Origin: Nemopilema nomurai
Taxonomy: Eukaryota > Cnidaria > Scyphozoa > Rhizostomeae > Rhizostomatidae
Direction: 5' to 3'
DNA length: 64,000 nt
Assembly (NCBI GenBank): GCA_003864495.1
Contig: ML133426.1
Coordinates: 2,418,001 to 2,482,000 of the forward strand
Shown: positions 12,182 through 22,705 of the stretch, in pieces
How positions within the stretch are numbered: the first letter of the stretch is position 1
Layout: each line of letters starts with the position of its first letter
Translations under genes and position numbers: made by a program
Notes under the pieces: generated by a model
Databases searched by the model: none
What the model was told of the DNA's origin: nothing
The model's input: the letters and a program-made list of their open reading frames with translations, nothing else

Positions 12182-12222
12182 AGTAGAAACTGTAAGCATC
12201 GGAAACATCAAAGCAAGTCAAA

Positions 12223-15200
12223 ATGGCTATGGTCAATGTCAATAGGAAAGTTACAGACCAGTTCTACAGATATAAGATGCCTAAACTCATAGCAAAGGTA
12301 TTTCTAACCATTTCAAGTTTATTTTAATTTAAATTTTCTAATGATTGAATGAAAAAATTTTGAACTACTGTTTTTATGTTTGTACTAATTTGATTATTTT
12401 ATAAAGAACATTTTGGTACTACAAGCAGGAAATTTTTTTGGAAAGAGTTGTGCATTCACAAGAAAGCAGCTTTTCACAAGTCAAATGTATCATTTTGTTA
12501 CTGGCGTTACACCATTAATTTAATTCCCAGTGAAAATCTTTTTATGAAGGGATTGCAATCACTTGTTTCAAGAATTTTGTTAAAGTTATATATCACTTGA
12601 TTAGGCAAAGTTTCAGTTGCACTTCAGTGTTTTGTCAAGCTGGTGCTTAGAATGTTAGGGGAGGGGAGCTTTAGGGACCCACACTTAATACTTCCAGATG
12701 CATTTGTTCCATTACATATGTGCATGGCATTTGTGATTTCTGATATATTAAAATGCAGAGCATTAAGTGTTTTGCAGCAGTGCTGATTGACCTGTTTTGA
12801 TCACTCTAGGTTGAAGGCAAAGGAAATGGTATCAAGACTGTTGTGGTGAACATGGTTGATGTTGCCAAAGCACTAAGCAGGCCACCACTCTGTAAGTCTT
12901 TTTGCAGTTTCCTGCTGGTGTATCAATTTATCCAGCGTTTTGAATGAATAGCTTGAAGCAAAGCAGGCTTGACCTTATGCGAGCAATGCTGGGAATAAAG
13001 GGCAGGGAATAAAGGGCAGGGAATAAAGGGCAGGGAATAAAGGGCAGGGAATAAAGGACAGGGAATAAAGGGCAGGGAATAAAGGGCAGGGAATAAAGGG
13101 CAGGGAATAAAGGGCAGGGAATAAAGGGCAGGGAATAAAGGGCAGGGAATAAAGGGCAGGAATGCAGTCAAGCACACTCTCCATCAAAATTCAAAATAGT
13201 ACAGAAAGCTGTTAATAGAGTAGACTATCTGCAACTCATTCATACTGATTCTCAGTCGTTTCTTTCTCATGTGCAGAAATTTATTCATTAAAAGGATTCG
13301 CAAAGCAAAGCGCTAGAGGAAACTGAATTTTTATCAGTGTTCGAAAAAAGTATTAGGATTTGGCAGCTAGTTTATACAAAGATCACAATAGAATAATTTT
13401 AAGCATCTTCTAATAGATAGCACTTGATGCATCTATGCTTGTCTCTGAACCCACAAAGATTTTTCCTTTCACTTTGAAGTTCTCCTTTTTTATTTTGAGA
13501 CCACAGCTGTAACTAGAGCACCTTTTGTGTCACCACCATGAAATGAAGGAAATTATAACAAGTCATCAGACTTAAAATGATCAAGCAAACAGATACATCA
13601 ATCAGTAAAAAATTGAGGAAAAAACTGTCCCTTAAAGCTGGTTAGTTTTGACTAACCACATACTTTATACAGACTAACATTAATACACAACTACACATAC
13701 ACTATTTAATACACAATTACACTATTTAATACACAATTACACTATTTAATACACAATTACACTATTTAATACACAATTACACATACACTATTTAATACAC
13801 AATTACACTATTTAATACACAATTACACTATTTAATACACAATTACACTATTTAATACACAATTACACATACACTATTTAATACACAATTACACTATTTA
13901 ATACACAATTACACTATTTAATACACAATTACACTATTTAATACACAATTACACATACACTATTTAATACACAATTACACTATTTAATACACAATTACAC
14001 TATTTAATACACAATTACACATACACTATTTAATACACAATTACACTATTTAATACACAATTACACTATTTAATACACAATTACACTATTTAATACACAA
14101 TTACACATACACTATTTAATACACAATTACACTATTTAATACACAATTACACTATTTAATACACAATTACACTATTTAATACACAATTACACATACACTA
14201 TTTAATACACAATTACACTATTTAATACACAATTACACTATTTAATACACAATTACACTATTTAATACACAATTACACTATTTAATACACAATTACAGCC
14301 TTGTATCATGGTAACTGGAAAACCAGCATTCCACAATAACTGTCTTTGTGAAGTTCAAGCTTATCTTTATTTGCATTAATAACTAGAATATTCTCAAAAT
14401 GTCCTTTCAAATGGAAACGATTTCATGCTAACATCCATTTGTTGATTGTTAGAGTATGATGAAAGACAACATCGCAAAGGATTTATCACTTTGGAATAAA
14501 TTGTTTTGATTATTTGAGGTGTGCAATAAACCGCAACTTCTGAGCAATGGAAGGCCGGTGGCACGGCATGGGTGTTCAATCGCACATTATTCCCAGCATT
14601 ACCTGCATGTGTAAAAAATATTTTTGGCTTTTTAAAAGCAGGTCACAGTTGGCTATATAGCCAAACTTGGATTTTCTGATCTTTTCACAAATTTTTATTT
14701 CTAGATCCTACCAAATATTTTGGTTGCGAGCTTGGTGCAAACACTCAGTTTGACAAGAAAAATGACCGTTACATTGTAAATGGATCCCATGATGCTGATA
14801 AGCTCCAAGAGTTATTGGACAGCTTCATTGAAAGATTTGTGTTGTGTCCTGAGTGTGAAAATCCAGAGACCAACCTTGTAAGTTGAATATCTTGACAGAA
14901 AATCAATAAATTTAGCTGGTGTGCTCAGTTATTTGTTTTCCTACCTCTTTCTGCAGGTATATTCTCTTATTTGTTTAGTTACATTAATGCAGTCTGGGAG
15001 TCAGCCAAAAAAAATGTCTCAAGCCTTATTCCTTGAGTTCATTGTAGTGTAGAATTTTGGGTTCTACAAAGTTTTTGGCATTTTAACCAAACTTTCAAGT
15101 GATTCTACAAGATTGGCAAAGGAAGCAGAACCTTGGGTGTATTTTAAATGTTTTTGTGGGCTTATAAATGTTTTTGTGAGCTTATAAATGTTTTTGTGAG

Positions 15201-17605
15201 CTTATAAATGTGTGCAAAACTTAAAGTTCGTTTAGGTACACTAATTTAGTATGCAAAGTATGCACTAAATACCCAATCTGCAGACAGTATAATTCCAAAT
15301 TATATCATTTTCAGGCTGTCAAAGTCAAGTCTGAAAAGATCAATCAACAGTGCATTGCTTGTGGCTACACTGGATTGATTGATACCAAGCACCGTGTAGC
15401 ACAGTTTATTCTCAAGAACCCACCCACATCTGAAACTGATACAGTAACTCCTCAAAAAGGGTGAGTGATTTAGTCCAAAGGCCACTTCTTTGCAACACCT
15501 AGCATCAACTTTGACAACCAATCTTCCTTAGAAAATAGATTAACTAAATGCCAGATATGAACTAACTTCCCTAGAATAAAAGATAAGATGAAAAACACAC
15601 AATGGTGTATTAAGTTAAATATCAATTGAAGAAGACAAAAGTGTTGTCCCTTTGTTTTCATGATGAAAAATAGCTTGTGTTCAAAGGTATGCATGTATTT
15701 TTATTTGTTTTTGTTACTATGCTCTCCTAAATGTTTCAGGAAAAAGAGTAAAAGTAAGAAGGAACAAAAGACCAATGGTGAAGTGCACAGTCCCACGACT
15801 GAAGAACCAGAGTCTGTTGATAAAAACTTGTTTGGCGAAAAAAGTTTAGCACCCCCCACAGTTGGATGCTCAGATGATTTTGGAGAATGGAGTGAAGATG
15901 TTACAGACGAGGCTGTGAAAAGAAGAATGGAAGGCCTTTCAGAAAGTGTCAGGGGGCTTATCATGAATGATGATCTGGAGAAGACCCCAGAAGAAAGAAT
16001 CAACATATTTTTCCAATATGTGAAGGTAGCAGTCTTTGCTGGTTCTTTTTTCTACATTCAAAGTTCACTGAAAAAGTCATTTTAAATGCCTGTGTCAGGC
16101 ATTGCCAATAAGAAGGACATGAAATTTGAAAGGGGTGCTCTTCATGTCATTGCAAATCAGCTGAAAAATTGTTGTATAGTATCCAGGCTATATATTTCTC
16201 AAACAAGCAAATAAACATCAAGTGCAACATATTGTAGAGAACAATGTTAACAATAAGGTAGGTGTTGGGTGACCTGTTGGATCTTTTGACCAGATAGAAT
16301 GAATTCAAGGGTGTGAAGTAAACTGAGACGTGGAAAAAGGAATCCGGCATACCACAATAAATAGCTTTGTGAAGTTTAAGCTTGCCGCAATTTGCGTTAA
16401 TAATTAACAACAGCGACTATCCTGCTTTTTCAAATAAACCACATTGCCATAAAATCTCTTTTGCAAAATTTGCAAAGATTCAGCAAGGCTTTCAGCTTTT
16501 GCAAAGAAATTGCAGACCAAAAACTTCACTTTCTCTCTTCAAGTTTCAGAATAAGAGTAGTTTTCACGCTCTTTCCAGACTAATGTTGCATAACTTTGTT
16601 TTGAACCTTTTGTGCTAAGATTTTCTTTTCATCATACCTAGAGTCAGACAGCAAATGGCTTAGAGGGCCATGACAAGGAAATTCTTGCAGAAGCAGAGCG
16701 GCTTGATATTAAAGACAAGGCTGCTGTTGTGTTAGCAGAAATATTTTTCACAGACAGCATATTACAGGAAATTAAGAAGTTCCGAAAATTGTTTCTCAAG
16801 GTACTTCTTTATGTAGTCTATTTATCATCTATGACACTTCATTTTATGACTTTTTGTGTGAAAATAAGCTGTTGAATTGTCAAAAGAAGAACCTTTCTTT
16901 TCTACTGTCGACTTTTTGTTAGTGTAAGAGTCCTGTCGACTGATCTACTTTGAAATGTTGAAATGACAAATTCTTGCAATTGAAGAACAAATTGAAGTGC
17001 CAGATGATTAGTTGATTTTGTTTGTAATTTTTTCTTGTATGTCACTAGCTGCTGCATAATAACCAGAAGGCACAGAAGTACTTGATGGGTGCAGTTGAGA
17101 TACTTGTTGGCAAGTCCTACAATGCACAGCTTATGCCAAAAGTTCCGCACATCCTGAAATGTCTTTATGACCAAGATTACATCGAGGAAGAAGTATTTTT
17201 GCAATGGGGCTCAAAGGTAACATATTTTTTTAATTTTCGTTGTAAAGGAATGTTTGAAATGCACCTAAGCCATTGAGACATGAACTTGGTTTTTCCCCAT
17301 ATGAAGATACACATTTTTTGCTTTCATAATAAAACTTGAAACTAAGAAGTTGTGAACTAGCATATACTTGTTTTCACTGGTTCATTTAGGTGTCCAAACG
17401 CTATGTCGCAAAAGATATAGCTGAAACTATTCACAAGAAAGCAGAGCCTTTCTTGAAGTGGCTGAAGGAGGCAGAGGAAGAGAGCGAGGATGACGATGAA
17501 GGAAACGATGCTGCTGGGGTCGACGTGGTTTATTCCAGTAAGCCCGTGCCAGCTGCAGAAGAGCCCGCTGCGGAGGAAGACGAATCTTACATTGATGATA
17601 TTTGA
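12223..17605 (+). CDS. EIF5: Eukaryotic translation initiation factor 5 (eIF5)
   Basis: eIF5 is the GTPase-activating protein that triggers GTP hydrolysis by eIF2 on the scanning 43S complex in the cytoplasm. Eight coding exons join in phase to 434 residues (human: 431): 12223-12297, 12810-12891, 14705-14877, 15315-15460, 15740-16025, 16642-16800, 17049-17216 and 17390-17605. The start ATGGCTATG sits in a good AAAATGG context. Residues 5-25 ([19 protein letters not shown]) contain the family's GAP arginine, here Arg16. A zinc ribbon uses Cys100, Cys103, Cys123 and Cys126. A charged linker follows, then the C-terminal W2 HEAT domain (about 245-405), ending in the acidic aromatic [12 protein letters not shown] motif that binds eIF2-beta and eIF3. 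The boundary at 16642 could instead be 16648, which would remove two residues (Ser-Gln). The gene faces eEF1G tail to tail across a hAT insertion. Confidence 0.97.
12991..13158. repeat. 12 x 14-bp minisatellite with AATAAA in every unit
   Basis: The unit gggaataaagggca is repeated exactly twelve times. Only the fifth copy differs (ggaca). It begins 100 bases into eIF5 intron 2. Each unit carries the poly(A) hexamer AATAAA in the sense orientation of eIF5. The apparent proline-rich peptides on the minus strand are a by-product of the array. Confidence 0.97.
13685..14286. repeat. Higher-order tandem array of 20- and 26-bp units
   Basis: The array of 602 bases is built from a short unit, acacaattacactatttaat (20 bp), and a long unit (26 bp) that has the extra six bases acatac. 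The units follow an ordered pattern of one long then several short, seven times, with 3, 3, 3, 2, 3, 3 and 4 short units. The dominant higher-order period is therefore 86 bp. It lies in eIF5 intron 2, about 530 bases after the 14-bp array. Confidence 0.97.
14305..14390. repeat. Intronic dispersed repeat, copy 1
   Basis: This segment of eIF5 intron 2 (cattccacaataactgtctttgtgaag onward) resembles 16336-16410 in intron 5, in the same orientation. Shared words include ccacaataa, ctttgtgaagtt and gttaataa-like endings. I judge about three quarters identity by eye. Confidence 0.45.
15151..15210. repeat. 3 x 20-bp tandem repeat
   Basis: The unit tttttgtgagcttataaatg occurs three times in eIF5 intron 3. 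The first copy differs by one base. Confidence 0.9.
16336..16410. repeat. Intronic dispersed repeat, copy 2
   Basis: This is the diverged partner of 14305-14390, in eIF5 intron 5. Confidence 0.4.
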
Positions 17606-17740
17606 GTTATCTGAATTCACTGCTTATTGTAGTTTTAGTAATGCATCAGATACTGCGAGTTTTTTCAAATTTTTAGTTGTGTTTTGCTTTCATACATCAT
17701 TTGAAGCTAGTCTCCAATTGAAACATCAGGCCTTCCTGGG

Positions 17741-17746
17741 AATAAA
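17741..17746 (+). terminator. eIF5 poly(A) signal lying at the transposon end
   Basis: AATAAA lies 136 bases after the eIF5 stop and is followed by GT-rich sequence (cacacgtgtgg). Its first two bases are the last two of the 16-bp inverted repeat that opens the hAT element (17727-17742), and the remaining bases are also inside the element. I see no AATAAA between the stop and the element. Confidence 0.7.
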
Positions 17747-18002
17747 TTAGCACACGTGTGGCATTTCGCACTCCTAGATTGTGGTAGGAGTGCGATGGAG
17801 TGCTATTGGTATTTTGTCTTATTACTACATATATTCAGTTGCATACTATATAGAGCCATAAATAATTTGCATACTCATTTCTTAAGTCATTTCATCTGTT
17901 TTCAACATAACATTACTATCATAAAAGGATCTGCTTTTTACTGAAATAAGCTTGAACTAAAAGGATTGTCACGGCAAAACATGATTGAACTCTAAAGTTT
18001 AG

Positions 18003-20488
18003 TCATTCTGATAAGCTAACTTCGCTGTCCGAAGAAGTAGATTCAGTATCTGATTCGTCCTGTTTAAATGTTTTGTAGCTGTTTGGTCGATCGTCTTCAG
18101 TACTTTGTGCATGTACTGCCGTCCTTCTTTTTTCCATGTAAATGTCAACAGCGCGCATTATGAGTTCATCTTTTTCTTCCTTCGACCAATTGCTGTCGTT
18201 TCCAGCAATCAGTATGCAATTTTCCATTGTATCGTGAGACATGCTGAGTCGGCGATCTGATAAAATAGTGGTCAAAATGTTGAAGGCGCGCTCCACTGAG
18301 GAATTCGAACCAGAAACACACAGACACAAGCTCACAAGAAGTGACAAATTTGGGAACTCTCGTTTTCGATATGTTATTATATTTTCCCAAAATGGCCTTG
18401 ACTCCATCTTTGCATACAGCGACTTTTGAAGGATCTTTAAAGAGCGCCATTCTTCAAAAACTTTTCCGTTATTAAAAGATGCTGCTTCCAAAGGCTCCCT
18501 GAAAATTTCACAAACTGTGGAGATGTCACCCTTGCCATAGTTTTTATCGGAATGGTCCCAGTATTTTGGATCAATCCAGGTCATAGCTTTAAAAACATCT
18601 TGGTCATACGACGAAAAGCGATTACGAATTAAAGGACACAAAATTTCTGCCATTTTTGCCTGCATTTCAAGTGCTTTTTCTGTTGCTGCATAACTAGCAT
18701 TGACCATTTGCTCTAACTCCAAGTCAAAAAACTCTTGATTTTCTAGTTTGCGTCTCTCGTGACCAGCTTTGGGGTAATTTGCTTTTACTTTAGTCACATC
18801 ACCATCTTGTGCTACACAAAACTTTGCCAAGTAGCTGCTGAGAATGTAATCTGGGGTCAAAGCATTCTCTTGAATTTCCTCCAAGGTGTCGAGTGTTTTC
18901 TCTACAGCTGGGGGTATCTCAAAAGCCATTAGGTCATGTTTTTCGAAAACCAGAGAAAGTGGGCCCATGATTTCGAGAACATCAAGATAACCAGCTACTT
19001 TGCAGAGAAATGGATACGATTTTAACTTTTTCAAAAATCCACCAACTTTTGCTCTTGTGTCAGCTGTATATCCTTTCGTAGCAGCCAGTGCATTATCAAA
19101 TGCCACAATATATGTGGGCCAATTATGCAGGAGTTTTGCTAACCCCCTTCTCCGGTGGCTCAGGAATCGGGTTCCATGTATTTTTGGCAAAGTATAATGA
19201 CTTATATCAAGGGCCTCAGAAGCTTTTTTAACTTCTGCTTTTAGTTTTCCAGAGTTTTTAAATAGGCTCCACATATCTCTATAGAAAGAGTCAATTTCTC
19301 GGAACGGTTGAAATTGTTTTATTGCATCCTTTAGTGCCAACTCCAGGCGGTGATTGGCGCAATGAATTGTCACCAGCCAATCTCTTTCCTGCTTCATCTG
19401 AGTTAACACACCAGAGTAGATCCCCATGTTAACATTGGCACCATCTGCAGTTGCGCTGACTACCATTTTTTTGTAGTTTGCCAATGGTATTGGACCATTC
19501 TGGTTTCCATTCCCTTCACTTTCACTTTGTTTAAAGATGCCGTCAATAGCCGCTTTTATTGAATCTGAATTGCCCCCTCCAAGACTGGTCATCTCCAAAA
19601 GAGAAACAACGAAGTAAACAGGGATTCCATTTCGTTCTACTCGCACAAGTACGAGTTCCTTTTCATCGTTTGTTTTGCGTGCTTGTGAGCCATCTGATAA
19701 TATTGACATAAAATCACTGCCAGCAACAATTCCTGCACACTTCTCTGCGATGGCCTCAGCAATGTAATGTATAAATTCACGTGCTGCATTGCTTGAATCT
19801 TTCCCTTGCACGAGTCTCACACCATTAGCACGCTGGCATTTTACAAGGACCTTGAAATGCTTGTGAGCCATTGAGGGTGTTGTTGCCATTTCATATGCAG
19901 TCCTCATTAGCTTCGTGAATGAATCACGTGCTGATTCATTTAAGGATGCTCTGATGTCTGGCTGGATCGGTCGCTTGCTTGTATCCAGTTTCTCCTCAGC
20001 TGGTTTTCGATTGTCAAGCAATAAAGCTGTCTTATGCGCTTCTCCAGTAAGATGGCGGTCAACCTATAAAGACATATCACAATAAAGCAATTATTTAACA
20101 TTAGAAAACACTTAAAATAAAGTGTAAAATTCTTAAAATCGTACATCAATCGCTTGTTTTTAAAACTGTGTAAAAACTCCGAGCCCAGACGATGTGTGCT
20201 TTGCACTACAAAGAAAAAATCTGTAAAAAGAATATTTACCTGAAACTTGGTGACTATTGGTGTGCCATCGGCAAATGCTTTCACGGCAATAGCTGCAGCT
20301 CCTTTGCATGATGGATGTCGGATAATCTGTTCACGATATTTTGCACACAACTTGCACCAAATCTTTGTCACACACTGTTTATTGTCGAGGGTTTCGACAG
20401 TGTAGCCTATGATGTAATCCTTGCCCCATTTCAAGAAAGTGGAGAGGTCCTTTGTAACCCCTTTACTTTTCTTTTCTGAAGACGCCAT
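18003..20488 (-). CDS. hAT-superfamily transposase, intact, two exons
   Basis: The transposase of the surrounding element, 769 residues from exons 20240-20488 and 18003-20063. The junction has a clean donor (cag/gtaaat) and acceptor (ctttatag). The ATG is at 20488. A zinc finger is formed across the splice by Cys45-Cys48 and His87-His93. The RNase H-like core has candidate catalytic aspartates in MSILSDGSQ (Asp207) and ATADGANVNMG (Asp290). The hAT CxxH motif follows in IHCANHRLEL (Cys318, His321). The C-terminal dimerisation region starts about residue 669 (SNSSVERAFNILTTILSDRR), followed by an acidic serine-rich tail. It resembles C17orf113/ZNF862-type proteins. Because the terminal repeats are present, I call it a transposon gene rather than a domesticated host gene. 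It points toward the eIF5 3' end. Confidence 0.9.
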
Positions 20489-21198
20489 ATTTCAAGTGTA
20501 GATCTTTTGACAGTCAACAAAGTATATTTTAAATAATAATGGTTTGAAATTTTAGTCGAATTGTCCAATGGCTTCATGTGTTCTCTTTAATACTTGGTTG
20601 GGAAACCACGGGAAAGGCGGACTGCATGCAGACGTCTCGGAATTGTTGAGTACAATTTTTGTAAGAATTCTAGGGGAATATTTTCCAAATGTCCAAATGT
20701 TTTCTGTTGTCTTTTCAAAAAGTAAGAATGAACAGGAACTTGCCGCACTTCTGCGCACTTCATGTTTACAATGCTGAAAAGTTGTAATCTCAAAACATTG
20801 TGTGAAACTAGTCCCCGTGTTATGGTCATTTGGTCCGTGTTTTATTGTAAGAAATAATCGTCACAACGGCTTTCCAAAATGACGTGCTGGCACCGCATAA
20901 TGTTTAATTCGAAAAAGTAAACATCAAAGCGTTACTGCCACCTTCTTAGTTCCCTGTGCTAATCAACATTTGCTTGCCACACGTCTGCCAACGATTCCGA
21001 GGCAATCTTTTTAACTTATTGTCGGCAACACATTGCATGCAGCCTTTCTACGGTTGCAGGTAAATGGAAACCAGGTTTAAAAAACAAACGAATAATTACA
21101 AAACAGGCGTGCGATTAAACACACTTCTCAGTGTGGGGAGGCGTGTACCAAGGTGTGCGAGTGCGATCGCACGCCTTTCCCAGGAAGGCCTGAAACAT

Positions 21199-22705
21199 CG
21201 TCATTTTTCGCTCGCTACAACCTTGTCCCTTGGCATAATATGAAGAACACAATTCAGCTAGAAACTTTTGAAGCAGCTTGTCGTCTCTGTGACAAAACCG
21301 CGATACGCAGAATCTTGTTTACTTCACTTTGCTTATTGTCGACCTTTTGTCAGTATTCCTGTATCGCGATGGTCACTGATGGCCCTAATATCAGTAAGGA
21401 TTGGAATCACAGTTAGAACTGAAGGCTTTCTACTGTTCCATTGGAGTAACCGAATTGTGCTCATTTCATCTATTTTCAAAAATCTCTATAGAAAGTTTCG
21501 GTAATTTGACTTGCAAATATGAGAGCAAAAAACTCCTTGGAATTCTGTCAGCACACATTAAAAAGCAGAGTATATCAATAAATTGACATCCACTTTGAAG
21601 CATACACCAAGAGCTGATGTGACTTAATATCCGACTATTGAACGAAGGAAATGCTTTCGGGGTGTACATAGCAAGAGGGCTGGTCCGTTGGAACATGGTG
21701 AGGTGGTTCCCATGTACGCCACGCTGGCAACTCAAAAACGTGCTTAGTTTTGTAAATCCGAAGATATTGAAAACCAGTGAAGAAAAAGAGATGCATCAAG
21801 GGATTTTCAAACCATATTATTGAAACAAATTCGATCCATTAGCTGTTTCACGTTATGATTTCTGAATGATAAATTACTGTAACCAAACACAGCACATAAA
21901 GGAGAATTATAGTATTCGAATGAAAATGCATGCAATTCGCTCATCAGCTACCCTCATCCAATTGTAAGAAACATCCAGTTGAACATTTTTAAATAACTGC
22001 ACTAAAAATATTTATACATTGACGTAAATTTTGCCATTCATGTGATCTTTATTTTCATTTGCTACAGTTGTTGTACATTTGCCATGGAGAGACCATGGCC
22101 AACTATGCCTAAGGAAGCAAGGATGTGTCGATAATGCACTCTGTAGAAGTCTAGACCCAACATCGTTTGTCACATCTTTGCCATACAAGCTTAAAAACCA
22201 ATTGGGTGAAAAACCCCACAGCCAAACTATGCTAAATGTCCACACCATGTATTCTTTCACCACACAGAAAAATTCTGTCACTATCTAGAAGCTATTTGGT
22301 TTTGTAATAATCAAAACCAGGTATATTTGTCATAACTGTATTATTTATACGGACTATGGTCAGTGTAATAGGACCAAAAACAAAGTGGAACAGGGTAACT
22401 CTAATTAGCTTAAGACTTCTGCACCAAAACTGGTAATTCGGAAATTTAGAACACCAAAAGAAATCACAAATTGCTTTCAGTGGCAGATAATCCCATTCTG
22501 AAGGTTGCTGAAACCAAAAGCCCATTCATAGAGGTTCTTCTAGCAAATACTTATAAAACATCGCAAAATGTTCAAGAAGCATGCAAGCTGACTAAAAGCA
22601 AATCATTTGGAGGATTGAATTGAAGAGATCAACAAAGAAGATGAAAATATCAAATTCAATGCACTTTCATCATGCCAATTACATAATCATGGTAATACTC
22701 TGGCT
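21199..22705. other. Intergenic, 3' side of eEF1G, no gene
   Basis: Only short open frames occur. This is the original sequence between the converging eIF5 and eEF1G genes, minus the hAT insertion. TTTATT near 22046, which is AATAAA on the minus strand, is a distant poly(A) candidate for eEF1G. Confidence 0.4.

Larger units (their letters stand above)
17727..21192. mobile_element. Apparently complete hAT transposon, 3,466 bp
   Basis: CAGGCCTTCCTGGGAA at 17727-17742 is matched exactly, inverted, at 21177-21192. AAACAT stands directly outside both ends (17721-17726 and 21193-21198), giving a 6-bp target duplication. Both subterminal regions carry repeated GCGATnGC / CGCACTC-like words, as hAT ends often do. 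Between the ends is one transposase gene with an uninterrupted reading frame after one intron. Intact ends, an intact duplication and an intact frame together suggest a recent insertion that may still be mobile. Most hAT elements make 8-bp duplications. A 6-bp one would put this in a less common subgroup. Confidence 0.85.

Noticed and set aside
12923..13187. Minus-strand proline/leucine-rich repeat protein
   Set aside because: It is the 14-bp intronic minisatellite read in different frames.
13685..14286. Possible CRISPR-like array
   Set aside because: Units are contiguous with no unique spacers, and the DNA is clearly animal.
18003..20488. Domesticated hAT host gene
   Set aside because: Perfect terminal repeats and a target duplication still flank it, so transposon is the simpler reading.
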